From an uncultured Porphyromonadaceae bacterium (GTDB taxonomy: Bacteria; Bacteroidota; Bacteroidia; Bacteroidales; Porphyromonadaceae), in NCBI GenBank assembly GCA_947253625.1, contig CAMYAB010000001.1, forward strand, positions 1-64,000: DNA of 64,000 nt, written 5' to 3'. The notes beneath the pieces were generated by a model that ran no database searches, was not told where the DNA came from, and saw only the letters and a list, made by a program, of their open reading frames with translations. Made by a program: the position numbers and the translations under genes. Within the stretch, counting starts at the first letter, position 1. Each line of letters begins with the position of its first letter. Positions 37,251-45,136 of this stretch are shown here, in pieces.

Positions 37251-37302
37251 AAGTTTAGCACTGCTTTCCGGAGCAGAACTCCCCATTCGTCCTAAAACGA
37301 CT

Positions 37303-37350
37303 AGTCTCCTCCGAGGAATATACACGTTCCTCGGAGGAGACTTTTGTTTT
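37303..37350 (+). terminator. Strong terminator after the TPR/barrel pair
   Basis: A perfect 16-bp stem (AGTCTCCTCCGAGGAA/TTCCTCGGAGGAGACT, loop 37319-37326) followed by TTTGTTTT. Fifteen bp of the same stem occur at 11493-11532, so this is a recurrent terminator element. The minus strand also has a T-rich follow-on (GTCGTTTTAGG) and could end priA. Confidence 0.85.
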
Positions 37351-37419
37351 ACTCCGCCGGAATCGGCTCCGCGTGCGTATGGAAATCTCCTCTCGGAATA
37401 GGATAGCAGTCTTATGGGC

Positions 37420-37529
37420 GAAAACTCCAGTCCCATCGGGTGAGACTGTAGTTTCATGCGGGTGAAACTGTAGTTTCATACTGAAGAAACTGTAGTCTCA
37501 TGGGGAAGAAACTGCTGTCTTCACGGTGT
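37420..37529. repeat. 22-bp tandem repeat array (copy 2)
   Basis: Five contiguous 22-bp units: 37420-37441, 37442-37463, 37464-37485, 37486-37507 and 37508-37529. The core is GAAACT-GT-AGTTTC (6-bp arms around a 2-bp centre) followed by a variable 8-bp tail (CATGCGGG-like). Diverged units run on both sides and join the array to the terminator hairpin at 37303-37342. It lies between the convergent barrel gene and priA. Confidence 0.85.
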
Positions 37530-37606
37530 GGAAAACTGTGGCTGTTGGTTGTGTTTGGTCTTAGTCCTGTTTTGGAAAAGAGCTACGGAGGGATGGGCTC
37601 ATCATT

Positions 37607-39964
37607 CTACAGGGGATCCATGTCGAAGTGGATGTAGAGTGAGCTACCTCTGTGTTGTGTCAGAATTTCTTTTCGCCATTTGTGCAAAAGTGCCCTTAGG
37701 TTACTGAGGTTTTCTTGCAAGGGGATGAGAAGGGTGATCCGGTAGCCGATGTCGGTGTCCTTTTTGTAGGAGGGCAATGGAGTTGGACCCAGTATGCTGA
37801 GGGTGGGGAGTTGGAGACCGATTTGTTGTGTGAGAGTTTGGCTTAGCTCAAATACCGCTTGTCGGTTGTCTGACTGTAGGACGAGATCCAGCTGGCGTGA
37901 AAAAGGGGGAAACTTCACGAGGTGTCGCTCGTGCAGCTCATGATCAAGGAGGAGCTTGTAGTCGTGCTGCATGATGGCGTCAAGCGCATTTGGCCTTTGG
38001 ACGAAGTACTGTACGAGGAGGTGTTTTGCGTTTCTTGCCTCGGTAAGGCAGGTCATCAGGTAGCGATAGGTATATTCATTTGCACGAAAGTCCGGTCTCA
38101 TCACGAGTAGATCAAGCTGGATGACTCCGATCATTCCGGCCCGGTGTAGTAGCTCAAGCGGTGGTGTGTATAGAGTACAGATGGTGATCTGTGTGTTTGG
38201 CTTGTTTTGGCCGTCCCATAGTCCAACGCTCACACCCGGATAGAGTTGCCTGAGTGCCATTGCCAAACGTTCGACTCCGGTACCTACAGCTTGTAGAGTG
38301 TGTTGGTTGCAGTTTGGACAGCGGTCGGGTAGTGTTTCGTAGTGTCCGCAGACGGGGCAGACGAGGTTGCGACTGCCACTGTAGTAGCGGTAGGCTGTGT
38401 GACACTTTGGGCAGGTGGGGACACAGTGACAGGCGGTGCACTCTACGTACTTGGCAAATCCTTTCCGTTGGTACATCAGGAGTATGGGGCGCTTTTCATG
38501 CAGAGTAGTGGTGATGGCACGAGACATTTCGAATGAGAGCATCCTTGCTTGCACCTTGTTTTGCTCAAATGCCTTATTCATGTCTACAGCGGTGACTGTA
38601 GGCATTTTGGGGTGCTTGGCCGGTGTCTCGAGCAGGTTGTATCTGCCTTGTATGGCAAGGAGCATGCTCTGTACGGAGGGACTGGCTGAGGTCAAAATGG
38701 TCTTGGCGCGACAGTACATGGCCATCATGAGTGCAACACTGGAGGCGGTGAATCTGGGGGTTGGCTCATACTGTCTATATCCGATGTCTTCTTCGTCCAC
38801 CACCACAATCTCTTTGAGTCGCGGTATGGGGAGCCAGACTGCGGCTCTCAGTCCCACATATACTCCGGGGGTGCCTTTTAGTGCGTCGTGCCAGGTGTGA
38901 TGTCTCTCGCCAAGTGTGCATCCACTGTGGTAGGGGCGGTATTGCGCCCCAAGTATTTGCTGTAGCTTTTCTTCCACGTACTCTAGGCACTCCTGAGATG
39001 GTAGGAGGAGCAGATACTGCCCATGGTCGGACTCTACTGCTTTCTTTAGGTGTAGTATGTGGAGACGCTCTTCGATGGGCGAGAAGGGAAGGTGGTGGAG
39101 TAGGATACTTTTGTCGCCAAAGTCTGGGGCGGTGTCACAGGGAGTGTTGTTTCCTGCTTGTACGTATTGGGGCGTGCTTTTTCTCTGCTCAACGATCACC
39201 CCTAGGTCTCGTAGTTTGTTTAGGGCATAGTTGCTGAGTCCGAGTCTTTGTCCAAGCTCCGAGAGCGTGACGGGGGAAGTGTCCACTGCCTTTTTTTGCG
39301 CAATGATACGTTCGGCCGCCTCTTTGGTCTGTCGACTGCGTTTGAGTAACTCCAGTACTCGGCTTTGCTCGTTTTGGGAGGCGAGAAAAAAGGGAGATAG
39401 GGTCCAGCCGATGACCTCTTTTTTGCGGTAGATCCTGGGCTCATTTGTGGCTATGATGGCGTCTAGCTCTATTAGCTTCTGCAGTAGGTAGGAGTACTCA
39501 TCCGGAAACTCTCTCCTCAATTCTTTTAGAGAGAATGTGGAGTGTTCTTCCACAAAAGCCTGTAACGCCTCACCGAGATCCGGTACCTCCTCAGATATTC
39601 GGTAGCGTTGCTCTCCATCCGGCCGAAAAGGTCCCGGTACAGCGGCTCGGTATACCTCTCCTAGGCTGCACATATAGTACTCTGCCACCCATCTCCAGAG
39701 TTTTAGGGTGGTAGGTGGCAGAGCAGGGTAGGGTAGTAGTGCCAGGATACGCTTGTACTTGATATTGGGAGCTGGGGGAGTCTCCGGGATTTTGGTGATC
39801 ACCCCGGTGTATGTTTTGCCCTTGCCGAGGGGAATAAAGCAAAACTTTCCGATCAATTTTGTAGGATCCACTGAGTGCTCCAAGTCCAGAATGTACGTGT
39901 ACTCCGGCTGGTCCAGAGGTAAGGGTACCAGTACTTGTACATATAGTCCTTGTGGCGCCGGCAT
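37607..39964 (-). CDS. priA: PriA-like primosomal protein with degenerate helicase motifs
   Basis: A 785-residue protein aligned by eye to PriA, the replication-restart helicase. The N-terminal DNA 3'-end-binding domain is typical (VLVPLPLDQPEYTYIL, IPLGKGKTYTGVI, LKLWRWVAEYYMCSLGEVYR). The zinc cysteine pairs are intact (CTACHCVPTCPKC ... CPVCG ... CPNC). The ATPase motifs are not: where GVTGSGKTE is expected the sequence reads HHLPFSPIEERLH; DEEH is DEED; SAT is SAS; and the QVAGRAGR arginine motif is replaced by TCLTEARN. The frame is open and of normal length, so this is not simple pseudogene decay. It may act as a non-catalytic scaffold. It starts 13 nt after lptG ends, last in tgt-lptG-priA. 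Confidence 0.88.
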   Translation of the reverse strand: MPAPQGLYVQVLVPLPLDQPEYTYILDLEHSVDPTKLIGKFCFIPLGKGKTYTGVITKIPETPPAPNIKYKRILALLPYPALPPTTLKLWRWVAEYYMCSLGEVYRAAVPGPFRPDGEQRYRISEEVPDLGEALQAFVEEHSTFSLKELRREFPDEYSYLLQKLIELDAIIATNEPRIYRKKEVIGWTLSPFFLASQNEQSRVLELLKRSRQTKEAAERIIAQKKAVDTSPVTLSELGQRLGLSNYALNKLRDLGVIVEQRKSTPQYVQAGNNTPCDTAPDFGDKSILLHHLPFSPIEERLHILHLKKAVESDHGQYLLLLPSQECLEYVEEKLQQILGAQYRPYHSGCTLGERHHTWHDALKGTPGVYVGLRAAVWLPIPRLKEIVVVDEEDIGYRQYEPTPRFTASSVALMMAMYCRAKTILTSASPSVQSMLLAIQGRYNLLETPAKHPKMPTVTAVDMNKAFEQNKVQARMLSFEMSRAITTTLHEKRPILLMYQRKGFAKYVECTACHCVPTCPKCHTAYRYYSGSRNLVCPVCGHYETLPDRCPNCNQHTLQAVGTGVERLAMALRQLYPGVSVGLWDGQNKPNTQITICTLYTPPLELLHRAGMIGVIQLDLLVMRPDFRANEYTYRYLMTCLTEARNAKHLLVQYFVQRPNALDAIMQHDYKLLLDHELHERHLVKFPPFSRQLDLVLQSDNRQAVFELSQTLTQQIGLQLPTLSILGPTPLPSYKKDTDIGYRITLLIPLQENLSNLRALLHKWRKEILTQHRGSSLYIHFDMDPL

Positions 39965-39977
39965 GGGAGGAGGAGGA

Positions 39978-41093
39978 TTAGCGTGGGGCCTTTAGATAGC
40001 AAAAAAAGGCTATCGGCATAAAGATCAGGTTGGGAAGCCAGGCGGCCATAAGAGGAGCCAACGCACCGCTCACGGCATAGGAGGTGGAGATCATGAAGAG
40101 TAAGATGTAGCTAAAGGACAATAGCAGTCCGATGGCGATATTCAGCCCAGTGCCTCCCTTTACTTTTCGGGCACTCAGCGCTACCCCTATGAGCGTAAGG
40201 ATAAAAGCCGCAGGGATGGACGCAAAGCGTCTGTGAAACTCTACTTGAAACGACTGAATGTTTCCGACGCCTCTTTTTTTCTGTTTCTTGACATAGTCGT
40301 AGAGTTCTCCTGTGGTCATCTGATCTCCTCCCTGCCACGCCACTACCAAGTCACTAGGCGTGATGAGCAACATAGTGTCCAGCACATCTCCGGAGCTGTT
40401 TTTTTCCACCAGGCCCTCAAAGTCTCGGATGTGGTAGTCGTGTACTGTCCAGTGGTAAAGGCTGTCGTAGGTGATGGTCTGCCCAGTCATTCTGCTGACC
40501 AACTTATTTTCGTCGTACTTCTCAAGCGAAAAGTTGTAGCCGGTGTTGTCGTCCGACTCGAACGTGCTAAAAAAAGCTACCTCCCCCGGAGCGACCATCA
40601 CTTGCAGATTCCGGTCCGTGACGACTTTCATGTCTGGAAATACATAGGTGTCTTCAAAGCTAACCCGATAAACATTCAGCTTGGGGATGATTTCGCTGGA
40701 AAACAAAAAAGAGACAGTCGCCACTATCCCGGCCGATACCATGTAGGGAAAAAGAAGACGCTTGAAGCTCATGCCCGCAGCCTGCATCGCAATTATCTCG
40801 GATCGTGCCGCTAGTTTGCTTGTGAAAAACACGACCGACAAAAAGATAAACAGGGGGGTCAGAAGTATCGCAAAGTATGGGATAAGGGCAATGTAGTATC
40901 GGAGAATGACGAGCCTGCTGACCTCAGGATTTAGGATAATGTCTAGCTTTTCCTGTATGTCGATGGCTACGATTATGGCCATGATCAGGGAGAGCGTGAA
41001 AAGGAATGTCCCCAAGAAGCGACCGATAATGTACCTGTCAATCCTCTTGATGCCGATCTTTCGGCACCAGTCATCCCAGCGATTCTTTCTCAT
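39978..41093 (-). CDS. LptF/LptG family permease
   Basis: A 371-residue YjgP/YjgQ-family membrane protein, a subunit of the LPS export ABC transporter. ATG 41093 overlaps the tgt stop (ATGA). It has N-terminal membrane helices (FLFTLSLIMAIIVAI, YIALIPYFAILLTPLFIFLSV, YMVSAGIVATVSFLF), a central periplasmic beta-jellyroll (about 135-260) and three C-terminal helices (IPAAFILTLIGVAL, LNIAIGLLLSFSYILLFMIST, LIFMPIAFFCYL). Whether it corresponds to LptF or LptG cannot be decided. Confidence 0.88.
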   Translation of the reverse strand: MRKNRWDDWCRKIGIKRIDRYIIGRFLGTFLFTLSLIMAIIVAIDIQEKLDIILNPEVSRLVILRYYIALIPYFAILLTPLFIFLSVVFFTSKLAARSEIIAMQAAGMSFKRLLFPYMVSAGIVATVSFLFSSEIIPKLNVYRVSFEDTYVFPDMKVVTDRNLQVMVAPGEVAFFSTFESDDNTGYNFSLEKYDENKLVSRMTGQTITYDSLYHWTVHDYHIRDFEGLVEKNSSGDVLDTMLLITPSDLVVAWQGGDQMTTGELYDYVKKQKKRGVGNIQSFQVEFHRRFASIPAAFILTLIGVALSARKVKGGTGLNIAIGLLLSFSYILLFMISTSYAVSGALAPLMAAWLPNLIFMPIAFFCYLKAPR

Positions 41094-42223
41094 AGTCGTT
41101 GGGATAGCGCAGGAAGTACGCTGGCTTTCCAAGTAGTGTAGTCTCCTGCCAAGATATGCTCGCGAGCCGTACGGACTAGATCGAGATAAAAGGCAAGGTT
41201 GTGAATACTGGCAATCTGTAGCCCAAGTATTTCATCGCTGTGTATCAAGTGACGAACGTAGGCACGTGTGTACATGTGATCTACTCGACTGGTTCCTTGG
41301 GGATCCAGGGGGGTGTGGTCGTTGCGCCATTTTTGGTTGCGCATATTTATAGTTCCTTGCCAGGTGAAGAGCTGTCCATTGCGCCCGTTGCGAGTGGGCA
41401 TTATACAGTCAAACATATCCACGCCACGCTCGATTCCCTCTAGGATATTTGCAGGTGTGCCCACGCCCATCAGGTATCTTGGCTTTTCTTTGGGAAGTAC
41501 GTCATTTACCACCTCGATCATCTCGTACATCTCCTCGGTCGTTTCTCCGACGCTTAGCCCGCCAATCGCATTTCCGTCCGCTCCATAGTCTGCCACTCTC
41601 ATTGCGGCCTCGCGACGTAGCTCGGGGTAAACACACCCTTGTACGATAGGAAATAGGGCTTGGTTGTATCCATATAGTGATGTGGTCTTTGTGTGAAAGT
41701 GGCTCCAGCAACGATCCAGCCATTTCATGGTCAGGTCTAGTGATTTGCGAGCGTAACGGTAGGAGGCATTTCCCGGAGGACACTCGTCAAAGGCCATGAT
41801 GATGTCTCCACCTATACTACGCTGAATCTCCATTACCTTCTCCGGAGTGAAGAGGTGTCGGCTGCCATCGATGTGGCTCTGAAAAGTAACCCCCTCCTCC
41901 GTCATCTTGCGTCTGTGCGCCAGTGAGAATACTTGGAAGCCACCACTGTCGGTGAGGATAGGACCGTTCCAAGCATTGAACTTTTGTAGCCCACCGGCTG
42001 CTTCCAGTACGGCTGTCCCGGGGCGTAAGTATAGATGGTAGGTATTGCCAAGGATAATCTCTGCTTTGATATCCTCTCTTAGCTCGTGCGCATGCACCGA
42101 CTTTACCGACCCCACCGTACCTACTGGCATGAATATGGGGGTGTGTATGTCGCCATGTGGCGTATGTAAAATCCCCGCTCTTGCTTGGGAGCCGGGGTCG
42201 CTCTTTAGTATGTCAAATTTCAT
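41090..42223 (-). CDS. tgt: tRNA-guanine transglycosylase, zinc ligands absent
   Basis: A 377-residue enzyme that puts preQ1 into the wobble position of tRNA for queuosine. ATG 42223 (MKFDILKSD) is used; 17 upstream codons are unlikely. The catalytic parts are present: ILTDSGGFQVFSL, DIIMAFDECPP, GGLSVGE and FDCIMPTRNGRNGQLF with the nucleophilic Asp. The CxCxxC cluster that binds zinc in the E. coli enzyme is replaced by GTSRVDH after PLDPQ. I recall the same replacement in other Bacteroidota, so it is probably a lineage trait. A possible -7 box (TAATTTTG, 42229-42236 minus) lies so close that the mRNA would be nearly leaderless. Confidence 0.95.
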   Translation of the reverse strand: MKFDILKSDPGSQARAGILHTPHGDIHTPIFMPVGTVGSVKSVHAHELREDIKAEIILGNTYHLYLRPGTAVLEAAGGLQKFNAWNGPILTDSGGFQVFSLAHRRKMTEEGVTFQSHIDGSRHLFTPEKVMEIQRSIGGDIIMAFDECPPGNASYRYARKSLDLTMKWLDRCWSHFHTKTTSLYGYNQALFPIVQGCVYPELRREAAMRVADYGADGNAIGGLSVGETTEEMYEMIEVVNDVLPKEKPRYLMGVGTPANILEGIERGVDMFDCIMPTRNGRNGQLFTWQGTINMRNQKWRNDHTPLDPQGTSRVDHMYTRAYVRHLIHSDEILGLQIASIHNLAFYLDLVRTAREHILAGDYTTWKASVLPALSQRL

Positions 42224-42233
42224 GGCCACAAAA

Positions 42234-42295
42234 TTACTCAAAAGCCCCCGTTGAAAAAAGGCCCATGTGTGCACCTTTTGTCGGGCTTTTTCTTT
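42234..42295 (-). terminator. Terminator of the START-like gene
   Basis: A long imperfect hairpin: AAAAGCCC and CAAAAGG on one arm pair with CCTTTTTTC and GGGCTTTT on the other. Within 15 nt of the START-like gene stop on the minus strand. Confidence 0.6.
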
Positions 42296-42308
42296 GCTTG
42301 AGGGCGAC

Positions 42309-42719
42309 TTAGCCGATGCCGAGGGTTGTCCGGAGACGATCGATGTGCTTCTCCCAAAGGGCGCTAAGTGTATCTGTCTCCATTGATAGGTCGTGGTCTT
42401 CGACTAGGAGTGAGACTGTCTGGGATAGTTCGGTGGTGACGATTTGCATTCGGATGTAGCTTTCGGGGTCGTCTTCCCAGTTCCACTGAATGTAGATTCC
42501 GTCTGCAGCATCTGTGATCATTGCTTCCCGGTCATCTCCTTTGTCATCCCAAAACACATGCACGCTCACACCTGTAAGGTCGACATGGGGAGCAAACCAC
42601 TCGGATAGTCCTCGAGAACTGGATATTTGGTTCCAAGTACTTTTGGCCGATGCTCCGTCCAGTAAAAACTCGCCTCTGAAGCCGACTTTTTTTGTGGTTA
42701 TGGTTGTCCGTTGTTTCAT
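42309..42719 (-). CDS. START-like/SRPBCC domain protein
   Basis: A 136-residue soluble protein with a helix-grip (START/SRPBCC) outline: an N-terminal strand (VGFRGEFLLDGAS), a helix ending in LSEWFAPHV, an antiparallel sheet (VHVFWDDKGDDREAMIT, YIQWNWEDDPESYIRMQIVT, VSLLVEDHD) and a long C-terminal helix (LSALWEKHIDRLRTTLG). Small proteins of this kind are common in Bacteroidota with no known function; the fold usually holds a hydrophobic ligand. It stands alone between two terminators. Confidence 0.75.
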   Translation of the reverse strand: MKQRTTITTKKVGFRGEFLLDGASAKSTWNQISSSRGLSEWFAPHVDLTGVSVHVFWDDKGDDREAMITDAADGIYIQWNWEDDPESYIRMQIVTTELSQTVSLLVEDHDLSMETDTLSALWEKHIDRLRTTLGIG

Positions 42720-42784
42720 AGTTTCGTTGGTTTTTCTTTACCTCCACAATATACAGATTCATTTGAATAAAACCTAAAACGAAA

Positions 42785-42823
42785 AAGGAAGGCACCAAGC
42801 CTTTGGGCTGTGGTCCCCTCCTT
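42785..42823 (-). terminator. Terminator of the alkaline phosphatase gene
   Basis: Imperfect hairpin with AAGGA/TCCTT outer arms, ACCA/TGGT inner pairing and AGCC/GGCT closing a TTTG loop; the minus strand continues with TTTTTCGTTTTAGG. It starts 27 nt after the phosphatase stop. Confidence 0.7.
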
Positions 42824-42849
42824 GGGTAATGGTTGCAAACTCTGCTCTG

Positions 42850-44571
42850 TTACTTGATTAGCTTAACAAGCTCTGCCGGGATATAGAGTTGGTCAGTCTT
42901 GTCCATGTAAACGGTTGTGAGGGGGAGACGGTGTTCAACTCCGTTGAGGTAAGCCACGTTGCGAAGTGCGGGAACGACCAAGGTCTTTTTGCCGTTTTTG
43001 ACAGTCAGCACCTTATCTGTGCCTTTGTCTCCGGTCAGGGTGTATTTGTAGCCCTTGAAAACCTCCGTGTGGGGAGCAAAGTATTTGTGCGATAGATCGA
43101 CCATGTTGTCTTTTAACCCAATGATGGCTCGGATGTAGTTGTGCAGGTCGATATTGGTATTCATCCCATAGAGTCTCTGGTCGGGAGTGGTCGCGTACGA
43201 AGCGAGGAAGACTTCCTCTCCCGTGTGCCCAAAGGTGGTAAATCCGATGTGCATGTGTTGGTTGTACAGTGCGGCAATGTATCCCTCCAGAGTGTTGGGG
43301 TAGGGGTTGGCTTGTAGCTCGAGGTAGGCTTTTTCGCTGAGGAGGGTCTCGGGATCGGTGGCTGTTTCTTTGGCTTTCTTTTGTAGTCCGATATGCCTCA
43401 GGACCTTTAGAATTTCCACCTGTGTGTCGGTCGGGGTGATCGTTGACTCTTTTTCAAAAACTTGTGCTACTTGGTCTTCCGGGGTTTCGAGGAGGATATT
43501 CTTGAGGCCCCAGGATGTTTTTTTGATATTGGTCAGTGCGCCAAAAAGGTCGCGGTATGAGGTCTCGGCATATTTACCTCCGAGGCTTCGTCGGCCTATG
43601 CTTAGGCCACTGTTGCCGTGGTCAGCGGTGACTATGATCGTGGTGTTGCCGTCCTTTTGGGCAAAGTCCAGTGCTACGGCGAATGCTTCGTCAAAGGCGA
43701 GCATCTCGGTTGCAACAGCCACGGCATCGTTGGAGTGTGCGGCCCAGTCGATCTTGCTACCTTCAATCATTAGGCAAAAACCATTGGGGTTGTTTTGGTT
43801 GAGATGGTTGATGGCCGCCTTAGCGAGCTGTGCGAGTGAGGGAACTTTGGCTGGGTCTCTGTCAAGGTCGTAGGTGACGTCTCTGGCTCCGTAGAGGCCC
43901 CACACTTTATCTTCCGGGGCATTTAGAGCACTCATGTCGTCGCGGTAGAGCTTGATGCCGTCTTTTTTGAGGTAGCTCTCTATCTCGGGGTTCACGAGGG
44001 CTGTTCCACCGGCGTAGAGTACTTCTACTCCATTTTGGGCGAGCTGTGGAATCAGGTATTCATAGCTGTTGCGACGGTAGTAGTGACTCATGCAGTCGGC
44101 CGGTGTGGCGTGGCAAAATTCCGATGTGGCTACGAGTCCCACGCGTTTGCCCAGTCCGAGTCGTGCAGCTTCGAATGCCGAGACTACCGGCCGATACGCC
44201 ATTTCCGGCTCCAGTGGAATCAGGTCATGGTCGGTGCTTTGGGGGTATGTACCCACAAATCCGGCCATGCTTGGTACGCCGTTCATATATGAGCTGGTTG
44301 TCGGTGCTGAGTCTCCGATCGGGGCATCGGAGCAGTAGGTCAGTATGGTGCCACTGAGGTAGGGATCAAGGTTTAGGTGGATTTTGTCCGGGTTTTGGAC
44401 ACGCTGATACCACCTACCGAGGGATACAGCGCTGATGGAGGTACCATCGGCAATCATCACGATGATGTTTTTGGTCGGCCGTATGTGGTCAAACTTGTTT
44501 CCTGCGTAGACGCTTGGCGTCAAAAAGTGCACTGCCAGCAGGAGGAGCAGTAGTCGTGTCGTTTTGAACAT
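42850..44571 (-). CDS. Alkaline phosphatase (PhoA family)
   Basis: A 573-residue periplasmic phosphomonoesterase. ATG 44571 (MFKTTRLLLLLL) gives a signal peptide ending SVYA; 25 upstream codons are discarded. Active-site elements follow PhoA: MIADGTS (metal Asp), GDSAPTTSSYMNGV (nucleophilic Ser), CHATPADCMSHYY, MIEGSKIDWAAHSND (Glu), TADHGNSG (Asp-His) and FGHTGEEV (third metal His). At about 570 residues it is longer than E. coli PhoA, with an extra C-terminal module. The 565-bp gap upstream holds the 44.8-kb repeat array and no clear promoter. Confidence 0.92.
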   Translation of the reverse strand: MFKTTRLLLLLLAVHFLTPSVYAGNKFDHIRPTKNIIVMIADGTSISAVSLGRWYQRVQNPDKIHLNLDPYLSGTILTYCSDAPIGDSAPTTSSYMNGVPSMAGFVGTYPQSTDHDLIPLEPEMAYRPVVSAFEAARLGLGKRVGLVATSEFCHATPADCMSHYYRRNSYEYLIPQLAQNGVEVLYAGGTALVNPEIESYLKKDGIKLYRDDMSALNAPEDKVWGLYGARDVTYDLDRDPAKVPSLAQLAKAAINHLNQNNPNGFCLMIEGSKIDWAAHSNDAVAVATEMLAFDEAFAVALDFAQKDGNTTIIVTADHGNSGLSIGRRSLGGKYAETSYRDLFGALTNIKKTSWGLKNILLETPEDQVAQVFEKESTITPTDTQVEILKVLRHIGLQKKAKETATDPETLLSEKAYLELQANPYPNTLEGYIAALYNQHMHIGFTTFGHTGEEVFLASYATTPDQRLYGMNTNIDLHNYIRAIIGLKDNMVDLSHKYFAPHTEVFKGYKYTLTGDKGTDKVLTVKNGKKTLVVPALRNVAYLNGVEHRLPLTTVYMDKTDQLYIPAELVKLIK

Positions 44572-44796
44572 TTCCTTTGTGGGTTTTGAAAAGATTTGTG
44601 TTGTGTCCCGGCTTTTGGCCTTTGTTCCCTTTTGGACGAAGGCCATTCTCCGGTACTGGCTTGTTTATGATGGTTCTTGTCGTGAGTAATTAGTTGTTTA
44701 TGCCTAGTTGGGTGGGGACGGTTGCCTTCTTTATTTGTGGTACCCGAATTGCTACCCAAGATACCAAAAACTAACTTTTTTACATTCTTCTGCCTT

Positions 44797-44947
44797 GAAA
44801 CTTTGCACTCCGAGGCGGAGACTTTGGTCTCAGAGGCTAAAACTCCAGTCCCATCTGATGAGACTGTAGTTTCATACGGAAGAAACTGTAGTTTCATGCG
44901 GAGGAAACTGTAATTTCATACGGAGGAAACTGTAGTTCCCTAGGTGG
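44797..44947. repeat. 22-bp tandem repeat array (copy 3)
   Basis: Seven units of 21-22 bp: 44797-44817, 44818-44837, 44838-44859, 44860-44881, 44882-44903, 44904-44925 and 44926-44947. Units four to six are nearly identical (GAAACTGTAGTTTCATACGG type). It lies between the mfd stop and the alkaline phosphatase start. The rest of the gap (44572-44796, 44948-45136) has no gene; a short GT/AG-rich stretch (GTGTGAGG three times) lies near 45012-45036. Confidence 0.9.
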
Positions 44948-45136
44948 AAGCTGTCGTACAAAGCTCTAGAAGGGAATGAGCGAGGGAAGCTGTTCAGGTG
45001 GATGAGGGGGAGGGTGTGAGGGTGTGAGGGTGTGAGGTTTGCCTTTGATTGATCCACTCTGTGAGTATTAGGATAAGGACTCAGCCACGTATGTGTGACT
45101 GAGCCGTATGAGTTGGGTCGAGAATAATGCTCTCTT

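Noticed and set aside
37420..37529. Repeat array as a CRISPR locus
   Set aside because: Units are contiguous 22-mers without unique 30-40-bp spacers, and no cas gene is present.
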